Below, one piece after another: positions 36,571-45,814 of a DNA stretch of 64,000 nucleotides. Below the pieces are notes generated by a model. That model searched no databases. It was not told where the DNA came from and saw only the letters and a list, made by a program, of their open reading frames with translations. How positions within the stretch are numbered: position 1 is the stretch's first letter; the number at the start of each line of letters is the position of its first letter. The stretch is from Subsaximicrobium wynnwilliamsii (lineage in GTDB: Bacteria; Bacteroidota; Bacteroidia; Flavobacteriales; Flavobacteriaceae), in NCBI RefSeq assembly GCF_007997225.1, contig NZ_VORM01000019.1:1-64000 (forward strand), in the 5' to 3' direction. Made by a program: the position numbers and the translations under genes.

Positions 36571-37626
36571 ATGTCACATTTCCATAAGCTTTCCATAGCG
36601 AAAGTCACTCGCGAAACCTCCAATGCAGTAACCCTAAATTTTGACGTACCTGCCCATTTAAAAGCAGACTATGCCTATAAAGCCGGACAATACATCACAC
36701 TAAAAACCCATATCAATGGCATTGAAGTAAGACGTGATTATTCGCTGTGCTCTTCGCCAAAAAGCGGCCTCCTGCAGGTTGCTGTTAAAGAAGTGGCCGA
36801 AGGTATATTCTCTGCACATGCCAATACGCACCTGCAAGTAGGAGATGAATTGGAGGTGGCACCGCCTAAAGGTAGGTTTGTATTTGAGCCCAATGACAAT
36901 AAAACGAAAAATATAGCACTCTTTGCAGCTGGAAGCGGGATTACTCCAATCTTGAGCATCATCAAATGTGCTTTGGAAGAAGAAGTGCTCAGTAAAGTCA
37001 TCTTGGTTTATGGCAATAAAACGACCGAAGATACCATGTTCTTGAAATCGCTTTTAGCGTTGCAAAAACAATATCACGAGCGGTTTTCCATACAGTTTGT
37101 ATTTAGCCAGGCCGATGAAGACAACGCCATTTTTGGACGTATTGAAAAGAGCACCGTCAATTATGTGATGAAGAACAAGCACAAGCATATTGATGTGGAT
37201 GCCTACTATCTCTGCGGTCCCGAAGGCATGATTTTCGCAGTGAAAGATGTTTTGCTCGCCAACGATGTGGACGAGAATCGCGTACATTTTGAACTCTTCA
37301 AAGCGGCGAAACCCATCGAAACCAATGATACAGGCATAACCGATGGCAAAACCAAGGTCAAAGTAATGTTAGACGATGAGACTTTTGATTTCGAAATGTC
37401 GCAAAATCAAACCATTTTGGAGGCTGCCTTAGATGAGGATCTTGATGCACCCTACTCTTGCCAAGGTGGCATTTGCAGCAGTTGCATCGCCCGAATTACT
37501 GAAGGTGAAGCTACCATGCGCCAAAACAACATACTTACCGATGCCGAGTTGAAGGAAGGCCTTATTTTGACTTGCCAAGCGCAACCCACTACAGAGACGA
37601 TCACGGTGGATTATGATGACGTGTGA
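36571..37626 (+). CDS. PaaE-like FAD/NAD(P)H oxidoreductase with 2Fe-2S ferredoxin domain
   Basis: 351 residues in three parts. The FAD-binding barrel is at about 1-105 (RRDYSLCSSP), the NAD(P)H-binding domain at about 105-240 (FAAGSGITPILSI, YLCGPEGMI), and a plant-type ferredoxin at about 260-351 with ligands in APYSCQGGICSSC and LTCQAQ (Cys-x4-Cys-x2-Cys...Cys). It passes electrons from NAD(P)H to an oxygenase or other partner. The subunits of phenylacetyl-CoA oxygenase are not next to it, so the partner is unknown. Directly followed by a G-rich repeat. Confidence 0.9.
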   Translation: MSHFHKLSIAKVTRETSNAVTLNFDVPAHLKADYAYKAGQYITLKTHINGIEVRRDYSLCSSPKSGLLQVAVKEVAEGIFSAHANTHLQVGDELEVAPPKGRFVFEPNDNKTKNIALFAAGSGITPILSIIKCALEEEVLSKVILVYGNKTTEDTMFLKSLLALQKQYHERFSIQFVFSQADEDNAIFGRIEKSTVNYVMKNKHKHIDVDAYYLCGPEGMIFAVKDVLLANDVDENRVHFELFKAAKPIETNDTGITDGKTKVKVMLDDETFDFEMSQNQTILEAALDEDLDAPYSCQGGICSSCIARITEGEATMRQNNILTDAELKEGLILTCQAQPTTETITVDYDDV

Positions 37627-37634
37627 GGTTGGGA

Positions 37635-37686
37635 GTTGTGGGTTGTGGGTTGTGGGTTGTGGGTTGTGGGTTGTGGGTTGTGGGTT
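37635..37686. repeat. GTTGTGG heptamer microsatellite, G-quadruplex-like
   Basis: Seven GTTGTGG copies plus GTT (37635-37686), starting 9 bases after the stop of the oxidoreductase gene. On the plus strand there are at least six GGG runs separated by TTGT, a pattern able to form a G-quadruplex. The rest of 37687-37879 is AT-rich with no gene seen. Confidence 0.85.
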
Positions 37687-37879
37687 AATTTATATTCGCA
37701 AGAATCATTCGCATTGCAATTATATTTACTGGTTTTTTTTAAGTGCTCTTCTACTTAAATCATACAACGAAGATCTAATTGCCTGTTTTAAACTGAAGGG
37801 TTTTTTTGCTAAATGAAGACTTTGTACTCATGAAGTTGGATGAGTCCCCAATTTTTAAAACCCTTTTTTTTTAACCGCG

Positions 37880-38917
37880 CTATTTGAAAGCTGAGTTCTC
37901 TAAAATAGAATTGATTTTCGAAACCACCTGCTCTGGCGAGATGTTTCTCATGGCCTTATCGTAGCCTTTAGGATAGTCCTTGCCATAAATGGAGGTAGGA
38001 ATCTGCGGAAACTGTTTTCGATCGGCTAAAATGGCGTTGTTTTTACTTTGATTAAAAGGATAAAAGCCCGCAAACGGGTGTGTGACGCCCCAAATAGTAA
38101 CCACCTCAACGCCCAACATGGCCGCGATATGTGCGTTTCCAGAGTCCATCGCAAGCATGACGTCTAAATTTGAGATCACATCCAATTCTTCACTAAAAGC
38201 CAATTGGCCCGCAAGATTTATGCTGTTTGCTTTGCCTTTGAGAAGTTTTTTTATGAGCAAGATTTCATCCTTTCCTGCACCAAAAAGAATCACTTTATAA
38301 GTTTTGGAAAGTATTTCAATCACTTTTTCAATAAGATCTATGGGATACATCTTGCCTGAAAATGCGGCAAAAGGGGCGATCCCAATCCATTTTTTGGTAT
38401 CCGTGCCGAGAATTTCTAATAGTTCGGGACTTAATCTTGCCCGTTCAGGAAAACTTGGATTCGAGAGATCCAGTGGAAACCCTAGTTTTTCAAAAACATC
38501 GGCATAGCGTTCGTGCGTTGTTTTTAACTGTTCAAATTTTTGGCCAGTAACCAGCGCCTTTTTTTCGGCTCTGCCTTTATCTATTTGCACGACCTTCCTT
38601 CCGAAGAAAAAACATTTCAGAATCTTGGTTCGCAAAACGTTGTGTAAATCGGCAACTGCATCAAAACCCAAAGCCCTGAGTTCTTGTGAGAGTTTCCAGA
38701 GACCAAAGAGGCCTTTGTGCCTTCCTTTTAAATCGGCTTCAAAAACGCTCACATTTGGCAGATCCCTAAAAAAGGGTTTAAAAAATGCCCTGGTCAAAAC
38801 GCTTAGTCTCACTTCGGGATATTGTGCCACCAATGCCCGCAACACAGGTACGGTCATGGCGACGTCTCCCATGGCAGAGAGACGGATGATGAGGATGTGT
38901 TTTTTTTGAGTTGGCAT
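37880..38917 (-). CDS. glycosyltransferase family 9 (heptosyltransferase-like)
   Basis: 345-residue GT-B enzyme. ILIIRLSAMGDVAMTVPVLR at the N-terminus and LDVMLAMDSGNAHIAAMLG near residue 260 are GT9 hallmarks. GT9 enzymes add heptose or related sugars to the lipopolysaccharide core at the inner face of the membrane. It neighbours a DUF4254 gene, an association seen in Bacteroidota LPS genes. Donor sugar unknown. Confidence 0.88.
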   Translation of the reverse strand: MPTQKKHILIIRLSAMGDVAMTVPVLRALVAQYPEVRLSVLTRAFFKPFFRDLPNVSVFEADLKGRHKGLFGLWKLSQELRALGFDAVADLHNVLRTKILKCFFFGRKVVQIDKGRAEKKALVTGQKFEQLKTTHERYADVFEKLGFPLDLSNPSFPERARLSPELLEILGTDTKKWIGIAPFAAFSGKMYPIDLIEKVIEILSKTYKVILFGAGKDEILLIKKLLKGKANSINLAGQLAFSEELDVISNLDVMLAMDSGNAHIAAMLGVEVVTIWGVTHPFAGFYPFNQSKNNAILADRKQFPQIPTSIYGKDYPKGYDKAMRNISPEQVVSKINSILENSAFK

Positions 38918-38997
38918 TATTTATCTAAGACTGCTAAAAACAATTCTATTTAAACTGTTATGCATCCGTACAAACCGGTATTTAAAAAAAATGCTGT

Positions 38998-39606
38998 CTA
39001 TTTCCCCGACCGCAAGACAGGATTGAGTTCATCGTCGTTGTACATCTTCATTTGCTTATAGACTTTCATGTACTTATCACCTTTACCAATATCTTCCAAT
39101 AAGGTATCAATTGCTGTGGATAAATCTTTGCGTTGCTCCAACAAAATGTCCAATTTTGTTTTACAAGCAGTGCGGTGTGCATCAGAAGCATCCTCACGAA
39201 TGGCCTCATCATTCATGTGGTAAATCTTGAGTGCCAAAATTGAAAGGCGATCGATGCCCCAAGCCGGGCTTTCCGTATTGATCGTGGCATCTGGTTTTGG
39301 GGTAACATCTTTATATTTTTCAAGAAAATAGCTGTCAATATACTCAACCATATCTGTACGGTCTTGGTTGGAGGCGTCTATTTGGCGTTTCAGTTTTAGA
39401 GCGGCGTCAGGATCAATTTGTGGATCGCGAATAATATCCTCGTAATGCCATTGCACGGTATCGATCCAAGATTTTCTGTAGAGTAAATGTTCAATCAATT
39501 GCTTATCCTTGTCATATAAATTAGTAAAGGGTTGCCCTACATTGTTCAATTTATGATAGGTTAAAATAACGTCTTGAAAAATGGTATTGGCTTTGTCTGA
39601 AAACAT
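38998..39606 (-). CDS. DUF4254 domain-containing protein
   Basis: 202 residues, mostly helical and charged, starting MFSDKANTIFQDVILTYH; SPAWGIDRLSILALKIYHM is a typical DUF4254 stretch. No catalytic residue or export signal is seen. The start is set at the ATG at 39606; the open frame extends 36 codons further without support. It is about 80 bp upstream of the GT9 gene, same strand, suggesting a shared role in lipopolysaccharide synthesis. Biochemical function unknown. Confidence 0.8.
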   Translation of the reverse strand: MFSDKANTIFQDVILTYHKLNNVGQPFTNLYDKDKQLIEHLLYRKSWIDTVQWHYEDIIRDPQIDPDAALKLKRQIDASNQDRTDMVEYIDSYFLEKYKDVTPKPDATINTESPAWGIDRLSILALKIYHMNDEAIREDASDAHRTACKTKLDILLEQRKDLSTAIDTLLEDIGKGDKYMKVYKQMKMYNDDELNPVLRSGK

Positions 39607-39626
39607 AATTTCTAAATTTTGTATCA

Positions 39627-39634
39627 CAAATATA
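39627..39634 (-). promoter_or_regulatory. TAnnTTTG element upstream of the DUF4254 gene
   Basis: Minus-strand TATATTTG, 21 bases before the ATG at 39606. No convincing -33 box. Confidence 0.4.
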
Positions 39635-39804
39635 GTGGGAATAAATAAAACAGATTGAGGCAAAGACGGGGAAGTGTAAAATTTCAATGGCTGAAACTTA
39701 GGACCAAATTGCAAAGCGCAACAAAAACCATAAAACCAAGGCTCGCTTTAAGGAATTAAGTCTGAAAAAGTTTAACTTTAGCATCTACAAAAGCAAGTCC
39801 ACAG

Positions 39805-40464
39805 ATGCACATTCACGATCTATCAAAACACAATTCCATACTTAACTCTTTCATTGCCGACCTTAGAGACGTCAACATCCAGAAAGACCGCATGCGCTTT
39901 AGACGCAACATAGAACGCATTGGTGAGGTGTTGGGTTATGAGATGAGCAAAACGCTTCAGTACAAAGACAAAACCGTTGTGAGCCCTTTGGGAGAAAAGC
40001 AAACTTCCCTATATCAAAACGAAATTGTGCTTTGTTCCATCTTAAGAGCTGGGGTGCCTTTACACAATGGGTTGCTCAATTATTTTGACGATGCCGAAAA
40101 CGCCTTTATTTCAGCATATAGACATCACAAACAAACCCCTGAAACCTTCGAAATCATTGTAGAATATTTGGCCTGCCCAAGTTTGGAAGGCAAAACCTTG
40201 ATTTTGGCAGACCCAATGTTAGCCACAGGCCAATCTATGGTGGCCACCTTTGAAGCCTTAAGACCCTTTGGGAAGCCCAAGAACATTCATATAGTAAGTG
40301 TTATTGGCGCACAGCCTGGTGTTGATTTGATAAGTAAGCATTTTTCCCAAGACACTCATTTATGGATCGCCGCAGTGGATGAAGACTTGAGCGACAAAGG
40401 GTATATCGTCCCTGGTTTGGGCGACGCTGGGGATTTGGCGTTTGGGAATAAGTTACAACAGTGA
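39805..40464 (+). CDS. upp: uracil phosphoribosyltransferase
   Basis: 219 residues; forms UMP from uracil and PRPP in pyrimidine salvage. PRPP-binding loop ILADPMLATGQSMV at about 133-146; the C-terminal YIVPGLGDAGDLAFG is the uracil-binding signature. A TAACTTTA element (39773) may be its promoter. Its end overlaps the convergent DUF6427 gene by 12 bp. Confidence 0.93.
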   Translation: MHIHDLSKHNSILNSFIADLRDVNIQKDRMRFRRNIERIGEVLGYEMSKTLQYKDKTVVSPLGEKQTSLYQNEIVLCSILRAGVPLHNGLLNYFDDAENAFISAYRHHKQTPETFEIIVEYLACPSLEGKTLILADPMLATGQSMVATFEALRPFGKPKNIHIVSVIGAQPGVDLISKHFSQDTHLWIAAVDEDLSDKGYIVPGLGDAGDLAFGNKLQQ

Positions 40465-41376
40465 GATAAAAATTGGTGTGAGCACCAAAATCCATAGAAA
40501 GGTTTCCTTAAACCATTTTTCTGAAATAAGCTCCAAATAGTTCGTCATGATAATGGCCAAAGGCGCAAACAGGAATATAAACTCACTGCCATCCTTTGAA
40601 GGCGCCAAAACGATGATGACCACAGCCAACAACGCGGTAACCACAATCAATTTAAAGGTGGGCCTGTAACTTTTCGTTTTCGATTTGATATTTCTCAAAT
40701 AATAGAACAAGGACCATAGGCCGAAAGAGAACAAAAGGGTGGCTCCAATAATTAGGCGCTTGGAATTTAAGGCTGTAAAATCAAAACTGAAGTCGGTTTG
40801 ACTTTCATAATACGCACTCAAATCGTAACCCAAAACAAGCTGATAAGAAACAGCTAAAATCGCTACGGTGGCGATACCTGTTAGGGGAATGATGTAGTTC
40901 TTAATATCTGTGAAACTATAAACCAAAAGTGCGGTAAACAGCAATATAAAAAACAGAATACACCAGAAATAAAACAAGGTGGCCACTGCAATCCAAAATG
41001 CAGCATCAAACAATTTTTTTTTGACCATTTTGTGCGTTCTCAAACTCAACATGCGACGCAAGGCCAAAATCAAGAAAAAATTAGCCAGTAAGATTCTGGT
41101 ATTTAAGATCGTCTCTGGCAAAACAGCGATAAACAGCACAAATAATAGCATCTTAAAACTATTTTTCTGTGTGAGTTTGTTTTTGGTCACAAAAAAGTCG
41201 AAAATGAAAACCGATCCCAAGCACACCAGAAATAAGCCCAATTGTTTTGATACCATTAGCAAGCTAAGGTTGGGCTCAAGCACGCTAAACTTGGCCGCTG
41301 CAAAAATAAACAACAGCGAGAACCCTAGAATTAGGTAATGAATGGGTTTTGATTTACTGAAAAAATTGGAAAGCAT
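40453..41376 (-). CDS. DUF6427 family membrane protein
   Basis: 307 residues with about nine hydrophobic helices, beginning MLSNFFSKSKPIHYLILGFS. Known in flavobacteria beside upp. Function unknown; no catalytic motif is visible. The last 12 bp overlap the 3' end of upp on the opposite strand. Confidence 0.75.
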   Translation of the reverse strand: MLSNFFSKSKPIHYLILGFSLLFIFAAAKFSVLEPNLSLLMVSKQLGLFLVCLGSVFIFDFFVTKNKLTQKNSFKMLLFVLFIAVLPETILNTRILLANFFLILALRRMLSLRTHKMVKKKLFDAAFWIAVATLFYFWCILFFILLFTALLVYSFTDIKNYIIPLTGIATVAILAVSYQLVLGYDLSAYYESQTDFSFDFTALNSKRLIIGATLLFSFGLWSLFYYLRNIKSKTKSYRPTFKLIVVTALLAVVIIVLAPSKDGSEFIFLFAPLAIIMTNYLELISEKWFKETFLWILVLTPIFISLL

Positions 41377-41475
41377 GTTTAATTCAAAAATTGGTTTTTA
41401 TTATTCGGCTCAAAAACAAATGGTTCATTTGGGGTGTTTCATCTAATATTTACAATAAAAAAGCAAAAATTTATG

Positions 41476-41483
41476 TAAATTTG
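41476..41483 (+). promoter_or_regulatory. TAnnTTTG promoter element of the DUF6341 gene
   Basis: TAAATTTG, 53 bases upstream of the ATG at 41537. The -33 position is only a weak match (TTTA). Confidence 0.45.
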
Positions 41484-41536
41484 TGCTGTAAATATAGGGT
41501 TATACCCGTGAAGCGATTATTGCTTTCTAAAATAAT

Positions 41537-41770
41537 ATGATCATGACAGATTTTTTTTACGGTATTGAAGACTTGTTCGTTAACGTACTTTTTGCACCTT
41601 ATGATTGGCTTAGAGCTTTACAATTGGACAGTTGGTGGTTGGCCAACATTTTTTCTTGGCTTTTTATCCTTGTTGGTTTTGCAGCTTTTGTCTATTGGAT
41701 GTTACAGCTTAAAAAATACACAGATAGTGGTGAGGAAAACAAGAGCATCACTTCACATTCATACCTATAA
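41537..41770 (+). CDS. DUF6341 family small membrane protein
   Basis: 77 residues with one strong transmembrane helix (about 35-58, NIFSWLFILVGFAAFVYWML). The amphipathic start (FFYGIEDLFVNVLFAPYDWLRAL) is conserved in this flavobacterial family, which in databases is sometimes mislabelled as uracil phosphoribosyltransferase because of its neighbourhood. Function unknown. A second in-frame ATG at 41543 is an alternative start. Confidence 0.78.
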   Translation: MIMTDFFYGIEDLFVNVLFAPYDWLRALQLDSWWLANIFSWLFILVGFAAFVYWMLQLKKYTDSGEENKSITSHSYL

Positions 41771-41792
41771 ATAAGGGTTCGGGTTTGGCCTG

Positions 41793-43064
41793 CTAAAGGT
41801 CAAAACCAATATCTTTGCGGTAATACATCTTATCAAAATGTAGTTTTTCTATATTTTGATAAGATTTTTTTATGGCCGCCTGGTAACTGTCTCCAAAAGA
41901 AGTTATCGCCATAACGCGCCCTCCAGCGGTTACAATCTTGCCCTCCTTTGAGTTGGCTCCTGCATGAAAAGCGATAGAACCTGATAGCTCATCCAATCCT
42001 GTGATTTCCTTATCTTTTTCATAAGCTTCAGGATAACCACCAGAAACCAGCATCACCGTTGCGGCAGTGCGTTCATCAATTTGAAGCTCAATCTCATGGA
42101 GACGTTCATTTGCAATGGCTTCAAAAATCTCAACCAAATCATTTTTAAGTCTAGGCAGCACCACTTCGGTCTCTGGATCGCCCATTCTTACGTTGTATTC
42201 AATCACCTTCGGCTCATCGCCAACTTTGATGATGCCGATAAAAATAAATCCTTTATAAGGCAAATTGTCTTTTTGTAAACCTAGAACTGTGGGTTTAACA
42301 ATGCGTTCTTCAATTTTATTCAAAAACGATTCCGTCGCAAAAGGCACTGGTGAGATGGCACCCATTCCGCCGGTGTTCAATCCGGTGTCACCTTCGCCAA
42401 TACGCTTATAATCTTTGGCCGTAGGAAGAATTTTATAGTGTTCGCCATCAGTAAGCACAAAGCAACTCAATTCAATACCATCAAGAAATTCTTCAATAAC
42501 CACTTTTGAGCTCGCGGCGCCAAACTTGGCATCCACTAGCATGTTTTTGAGTTCTACTTTGGCTTCTTCAAGATCCTGAAGTATTAAAACGCCCTTTCCG
42601 CCTGCCAAACCATCGGCTTTTAAAACATAAGGTGGCTTAAGCGTTTCCAGAAACTCATAGCCATTGGCAACTGTGCTGGCATCAAAACTTTGATAAGCTG
42701 CTGTTGGGATTTTATGTTTGATCAAAAACTCTTTGGCAAATTCCTTACTGCCTTCCAACTGGGCTGCAGCTTTTTGCGGACCAATAACCGCCACATTTTT
42801 GAGTTGCTCATCGTTGAGAAAAAAATCGTGGATTCCTTGTACCAAAGGATCTTCTGGACCAACAACCACCATGTTGATCTGTTTCTCGATGACCAGTTTT
42901 TTTATGGCTTCAAAATCGGTCACCTTGAGATCCACATTGGTCGCAATTTGTGCAGTACCTGAGTTTCCCGGGGCAACATATAGTTTTTCACAGCTTGTGC
43001 TTTGAACGATTTTCCAAGCGAAAGTGTGCTCCCTTCCGCCGGAACCAAGAATAAGAATGGTCAT
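41793..43064 (-). CDS. purD: phosphoribosylamine-glycine ligase (GAR synthetase)
   Basis: 423 residues; ligates glycine to phosphoribosylamine with ATP in purine synthesis. N-terminal ILGSGGREHTFAWKI; ATP-grasp domain with VLKADGLAGGKGVLI (about 140) and IEYNVRMGDPETEVVLPRL (about 285). Full length. Stands alone, convergent with the DUF6341 gene. Confidence 0.96.
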   Translation of the reverse strand: MTILILGSGGREHTFAWKIVQSTSCEKLYVAPGNSGTAQIATNVDLKVTDFEAIKKLVIEKQINMVVVGPEDPLVQGIHDFFLNDEQLKNVAVIGPQKAAAQLEGSKEFAKEFLIKHKIPTAAYQSFDASTVANGYEFLETLKPPYVLKADGLAGGKGVLILQDLEEAKVELKNMLVDAKFGAASSKVVIEEFLDGIELSCFVLTDGEHYKILPTAKDYKRIGEGDTGLNTGGMGAISPVPFATESFLNKIEERIVKPTVLGLQKDNLPYKGFIFIGIIKVGDEPKVIEYNVRMGDPETEVVLPRLKNDLVEIFEAIANERLHEIELQIDERTAATVMLVSGGYPEAYEKDKEITGLDELSGSIAFHAGANSKEGKIVTAGGRVMAITSFGDSYQAAIKKSYQNIEKLHFDKMYYRKDIGFDL

Positions 43065-43173
43065 GCTAGTTATTTAATTTGTGTAAAAATAGTCGTTTTA
43101 AGTGGCTAAGGAAAGTTCGTGAGGCGACTTTTTTTTCTTTACTTTACAACTCATTTTATAGACTTTTTATTTT

Positions 43174-44496
43174 TTGAACCTTTTTGACCTCACTTTAAAA
43201 CTCAATGGTTTTCCGCTCAAGGCAGCGAAAGAAGCCCTTGTTGCCATACACCAAAAAAATGAGATCGATTTTGCAGCATCGCTTAAAGCCAAAAAAAAAG
43301 CAATCCTTGCACATCACTTGAAATACAATGCCTACTATAGAGATTTTGTGAGCGATGCAAATGTTTCGACTTGGGAACAACTTCCCGTGATGACCAAACG
43401 CGATCTGCAAGTCCCTTTAAAGCAGCGACTTTCCGAGGGTTATTCCACAGCATCGGTTTACGTCAATAAAACCTCTGGCTCCTCTGGAGATCCATTTGTG
43501 TTTGCCAAGGATAAATTTTGCCATGCGTTGACTTGGGCTGTGATTCAAGACCGTTTTAGTTGGTATGGGCTGGATTTCAATCACTCCAAACAAGCGCGCT
43601 TCTATGGAATTCCCCTAGATAAAAAAGGCTATTATAAGGAACGTATCAAGGATTATTTTGGCAATAGGTTTCGGTTTTCGGTATTTGATTTGAGTGATGC
43701 GGCTTTTGAAAAATGTCTGCACCAATTTAGAACCACTGCATTTGACTACATCAATGGCTACACAAGCGCTATTGTACAATTTGCTAAGTATTTACAGCGA
43801 AGAGACATCATTTTGAAAGATCTATGCCCGAGTTTGAACGTGTGTGTGGTCACTTCGGAAATGCTTTTCGAACAGGACAAAATACTTTTAGAATCCCAAT
43901 TGGGACTCCCCATTGTCAATGAATACGGTGCTTCGGAATTGGACCTGATTGCCTTTCAAAACCCCAATGACCAATGGCAGGTCAACAGTGAAAGTCTGTT
44001 TGTCGAGATCCTAGACCCCAATAATCAGGTGTTACCCTACGGCGAAGAAGGGCGCATCGTGATTAGCTCACTTTATAACAAAGCACATCCTTTTATACGC
44101 TATGACATTGGAGACCTAGGAAGCCTCTCAAAAGATAGCAGTACCAAAAAACCAATCCTCCAAAAATTAGTGGGTCGCAGCAACGACATTGTGCTATTGC
44201 CTAGCGGAAAGCAGGCTGCCGGCCTTACCTTTTATTACATTACCAAGAGCATTATTGAAAACGACGGAAAAGTAAAGGAATTTGTGATTGAACAACATCA
44301 AATTGATCAATTTAAGGTAGCTTATGTGGGCACCGAAATACTTTCCGAAGCACAACAACAAAACATCATCAAAGCCATGACGCGCTACCTAGAACCTGGT
44401 TTGACCGTGATATTTGAGCGACAAGAACAATTACAACGCAGCAAAAGTGGCAAACTGAAGCAATTCACTTCGTTGTTAAATCAAGATAAGGCATGA
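43174..44496 (+). CDS. phenylacetate-CoA ligase/CoF synthetase-like adenylate-forming protein
   Basis: 440 residues of the PaaK-like adenylate-forming family (NKTSGSSGDPF phosphate loop at about 97-108, EYGASELDLIAF, GEEGRIVISSLYN, IRYDIGDLG). In polysaccharide loci such proteins are thought to activate acids for sugar decoration; the substrate is not known. The frame begins with TTG at 43174, as a TAG lies five codons upstream and no ATG is suitable. It overlaps the following glycosyltransferase gene by ATGA (4 bp), so the two are coupled. Confidence 0.85.
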   Translation: MNLFDLTLKLNGFPLKAAKEALVAIHQKNEIDFAASLKAKKKAILAHHLKYNAYYRDFVSDANVSTWEQLPVMTKRDLQVPLKQRLSEGYSTASVYVNKTSGSSGDPFVFAKDKFCHALTWAVIQDRFSWYGLDFNHSKQARFYGIPLDKKGYYKERIKDYFGNRFRFSVFDLSDAAFEKCLHQFRTTAFDYINGYTSAIVQFAKYLQRRDIILKDLCPSLNVCVVTSEMLFEQDKILLESQLGLPIVNEYGASELDLIAFQNPNDQWQVNSESLFVEILDPNNQVLPYGEEGRIVISSLYNKAHPFIRYDIGDLGSLSKDSSTKKPILQKLVGRSNDIVLLPSGKQAAGLTFYYITKSIIENDGKVKEFVIEQHQIDQFKVAYVGTEILSEAQQQNIIKAMTRYLEPGLTVIFERQEQLQRSKSGKLKQFTSLLNQDKA

Positions 44497-45698
44497 AAGA
44501 AATTGCCATCATTACCAGTTACTTTCCACCAGAGCCGGGCGCTGCATCCAATCGAATCCATCATCTTGCCGAAGGGTTGCAGCATTTGGACTATAAGGTT
44601 TCAGTGATAACCCCTTTGCCCAATTATCCAACAGGTCGCATTTTTGAGGGTTATCGAAGCCGTTTCAAACAAGTTTCCGAAGAAAACGGGGTCACAATAC
44701 ATCGCTTGTGGATCTTTGCAAGTAACTCCAAAAATAAGTTCTTTCGGCTATTTGCCATGCTGTCTTACAGTTTCAGTTTAATCTGGTTTTTTCTTTGGAA
44801 CAAATTACCCAAAACCGTTATTGTACAATCGCCTCCGCTTTTGGTCGCTTTTACCTGTATGCTGTTTTTACGCTCCAAAAAACGAAAACTCATCCTAAAT
44901 GTAAGCGACCTGTGGCCAATTGCAGGCTTGGAACTGGGTGCTTTTAAAAAGAATTTTAGCTATCGTATTTTAGAGCGTATTGAGAAATTCAATTACGCCA
45001 ATGCCGATTTGGCCATGGGTCAAAGTATGGAAATCTTAGAGCACATTGGCTCAATTTGCCCCAAGAAAGCCCTGTTTCTTTATCGGAATTTCCCAAATTT
45101 CAATTTACCCGAATTGCCCAAACAGCATTCTGAAACCCGAAAACTTAGCATAGTCTATGCAGGTCTTTTAGGCATTGCACAAGGTATTTACAGTATGTGT
45201 GAACAATTGAACTTTGAAGGCATTGAGTTGCACATTTATGGCTCTGGCGCCGAACAGTCAAAATTAGAAGCATTTATCGCCGATCACGCCTATCTCCCAA
45301 TCGTGTATCACGGGCAAGTTTCGAGGCAGGAATTGCATCGTGTGCTACAAGCCTACGACGTAACCGTGATCCCATTGCTCAACCGTATCTATGGCTCAGT
45401 ACCTTCCAAAATCTTCGAATACGCCAGATTGGGATTGCCCATGCTCTATTTTGGAGGTGGTGAGGGCGAAACGCTCATCAAAAAACATGAATTGGGTTGG
45501 GTTGCGAAGGCAGGAAACTATGCCCATTTAAACACTGTGATTTCAACAATACAAAAAGAGCAGATTACTGGTCAAATGAGAACAGAAATCCAAGAGACAG
45601 CGCGCATTCATTTTGATTTTGATAAACAGTTGCTTGAGCTTGAACGTGTGATTTTAGAAAAAAGCATCAAGAACCAAGAATCAAGAACAGAGACTTGA
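44493..45698 (+). CDS. WbuB-like family 4 glycosyltransferase
   Basis: 401-residue GT-B glycosyltransferase. N-terminal AIITSYFPPEPGAASNRIHH and NYPTGRIFEGYR are typical of WbuB-like enzymes, which transfer aminosugars such as L-fucosamine in O-antigen synthesis. The C-terminal half contains YGSVPSKIFEYARLGLPMLY, the donor-binding region. It follows the adenylate-forming gene by a 4-bp overlap and converges on the priming transferase. Confidence 0.87.
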   Translation: MKEIAIITSYFPPEPGAASNRIHHLAEGLQHLDYKVSVITPLPNYPTGRIFEGYRSRFKQVSEENGVTIHRLWIFASNSKNKFFRLFAMLSYSFSLIWFFLWNKLPKTVIVQSPPLLVAFTCMLFLRSKKRKLILNVSDLWPIAGLELGAFKKNFSYRILERIEKFNYANADLAMGQSMEILEHIGSICPKKALFLYRNFPNFNLPELPKQHSETRKLSIVYAGLLGIAQGIYSMCEQLNFEGIELHIYGSGAEQSKLEAFIADHAYLPIVYHGQVSRQELHRVLQAYDVTVIPLLNRIYGSVPSKIFEYARLGLPMLYFGGGEGETLIKKHELGWVAKAGNYAHLNTVISTIQKEQITGQMRTEIQETARIHFDFDKQLLELERVILEKSIKNQESRTET

Positions 45699-45814
45699 TT
45701 GTGACCAAGAGATTGGCAGTTCAATAATTTATTAGGGATTCACAGGACTTATTTGAAAACATTCAGTTTTTGATTGCGCTTGAAATCTATACTAAAAACG
45801 AGCATCTTGCGTGA

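Noticed and set aside
39607-39714. 36-codon N-terminal extension of the DUF4254 protein
   Set aside because: No family support; a promoter-like element lies within this stretch and the family start fits the later ATG.
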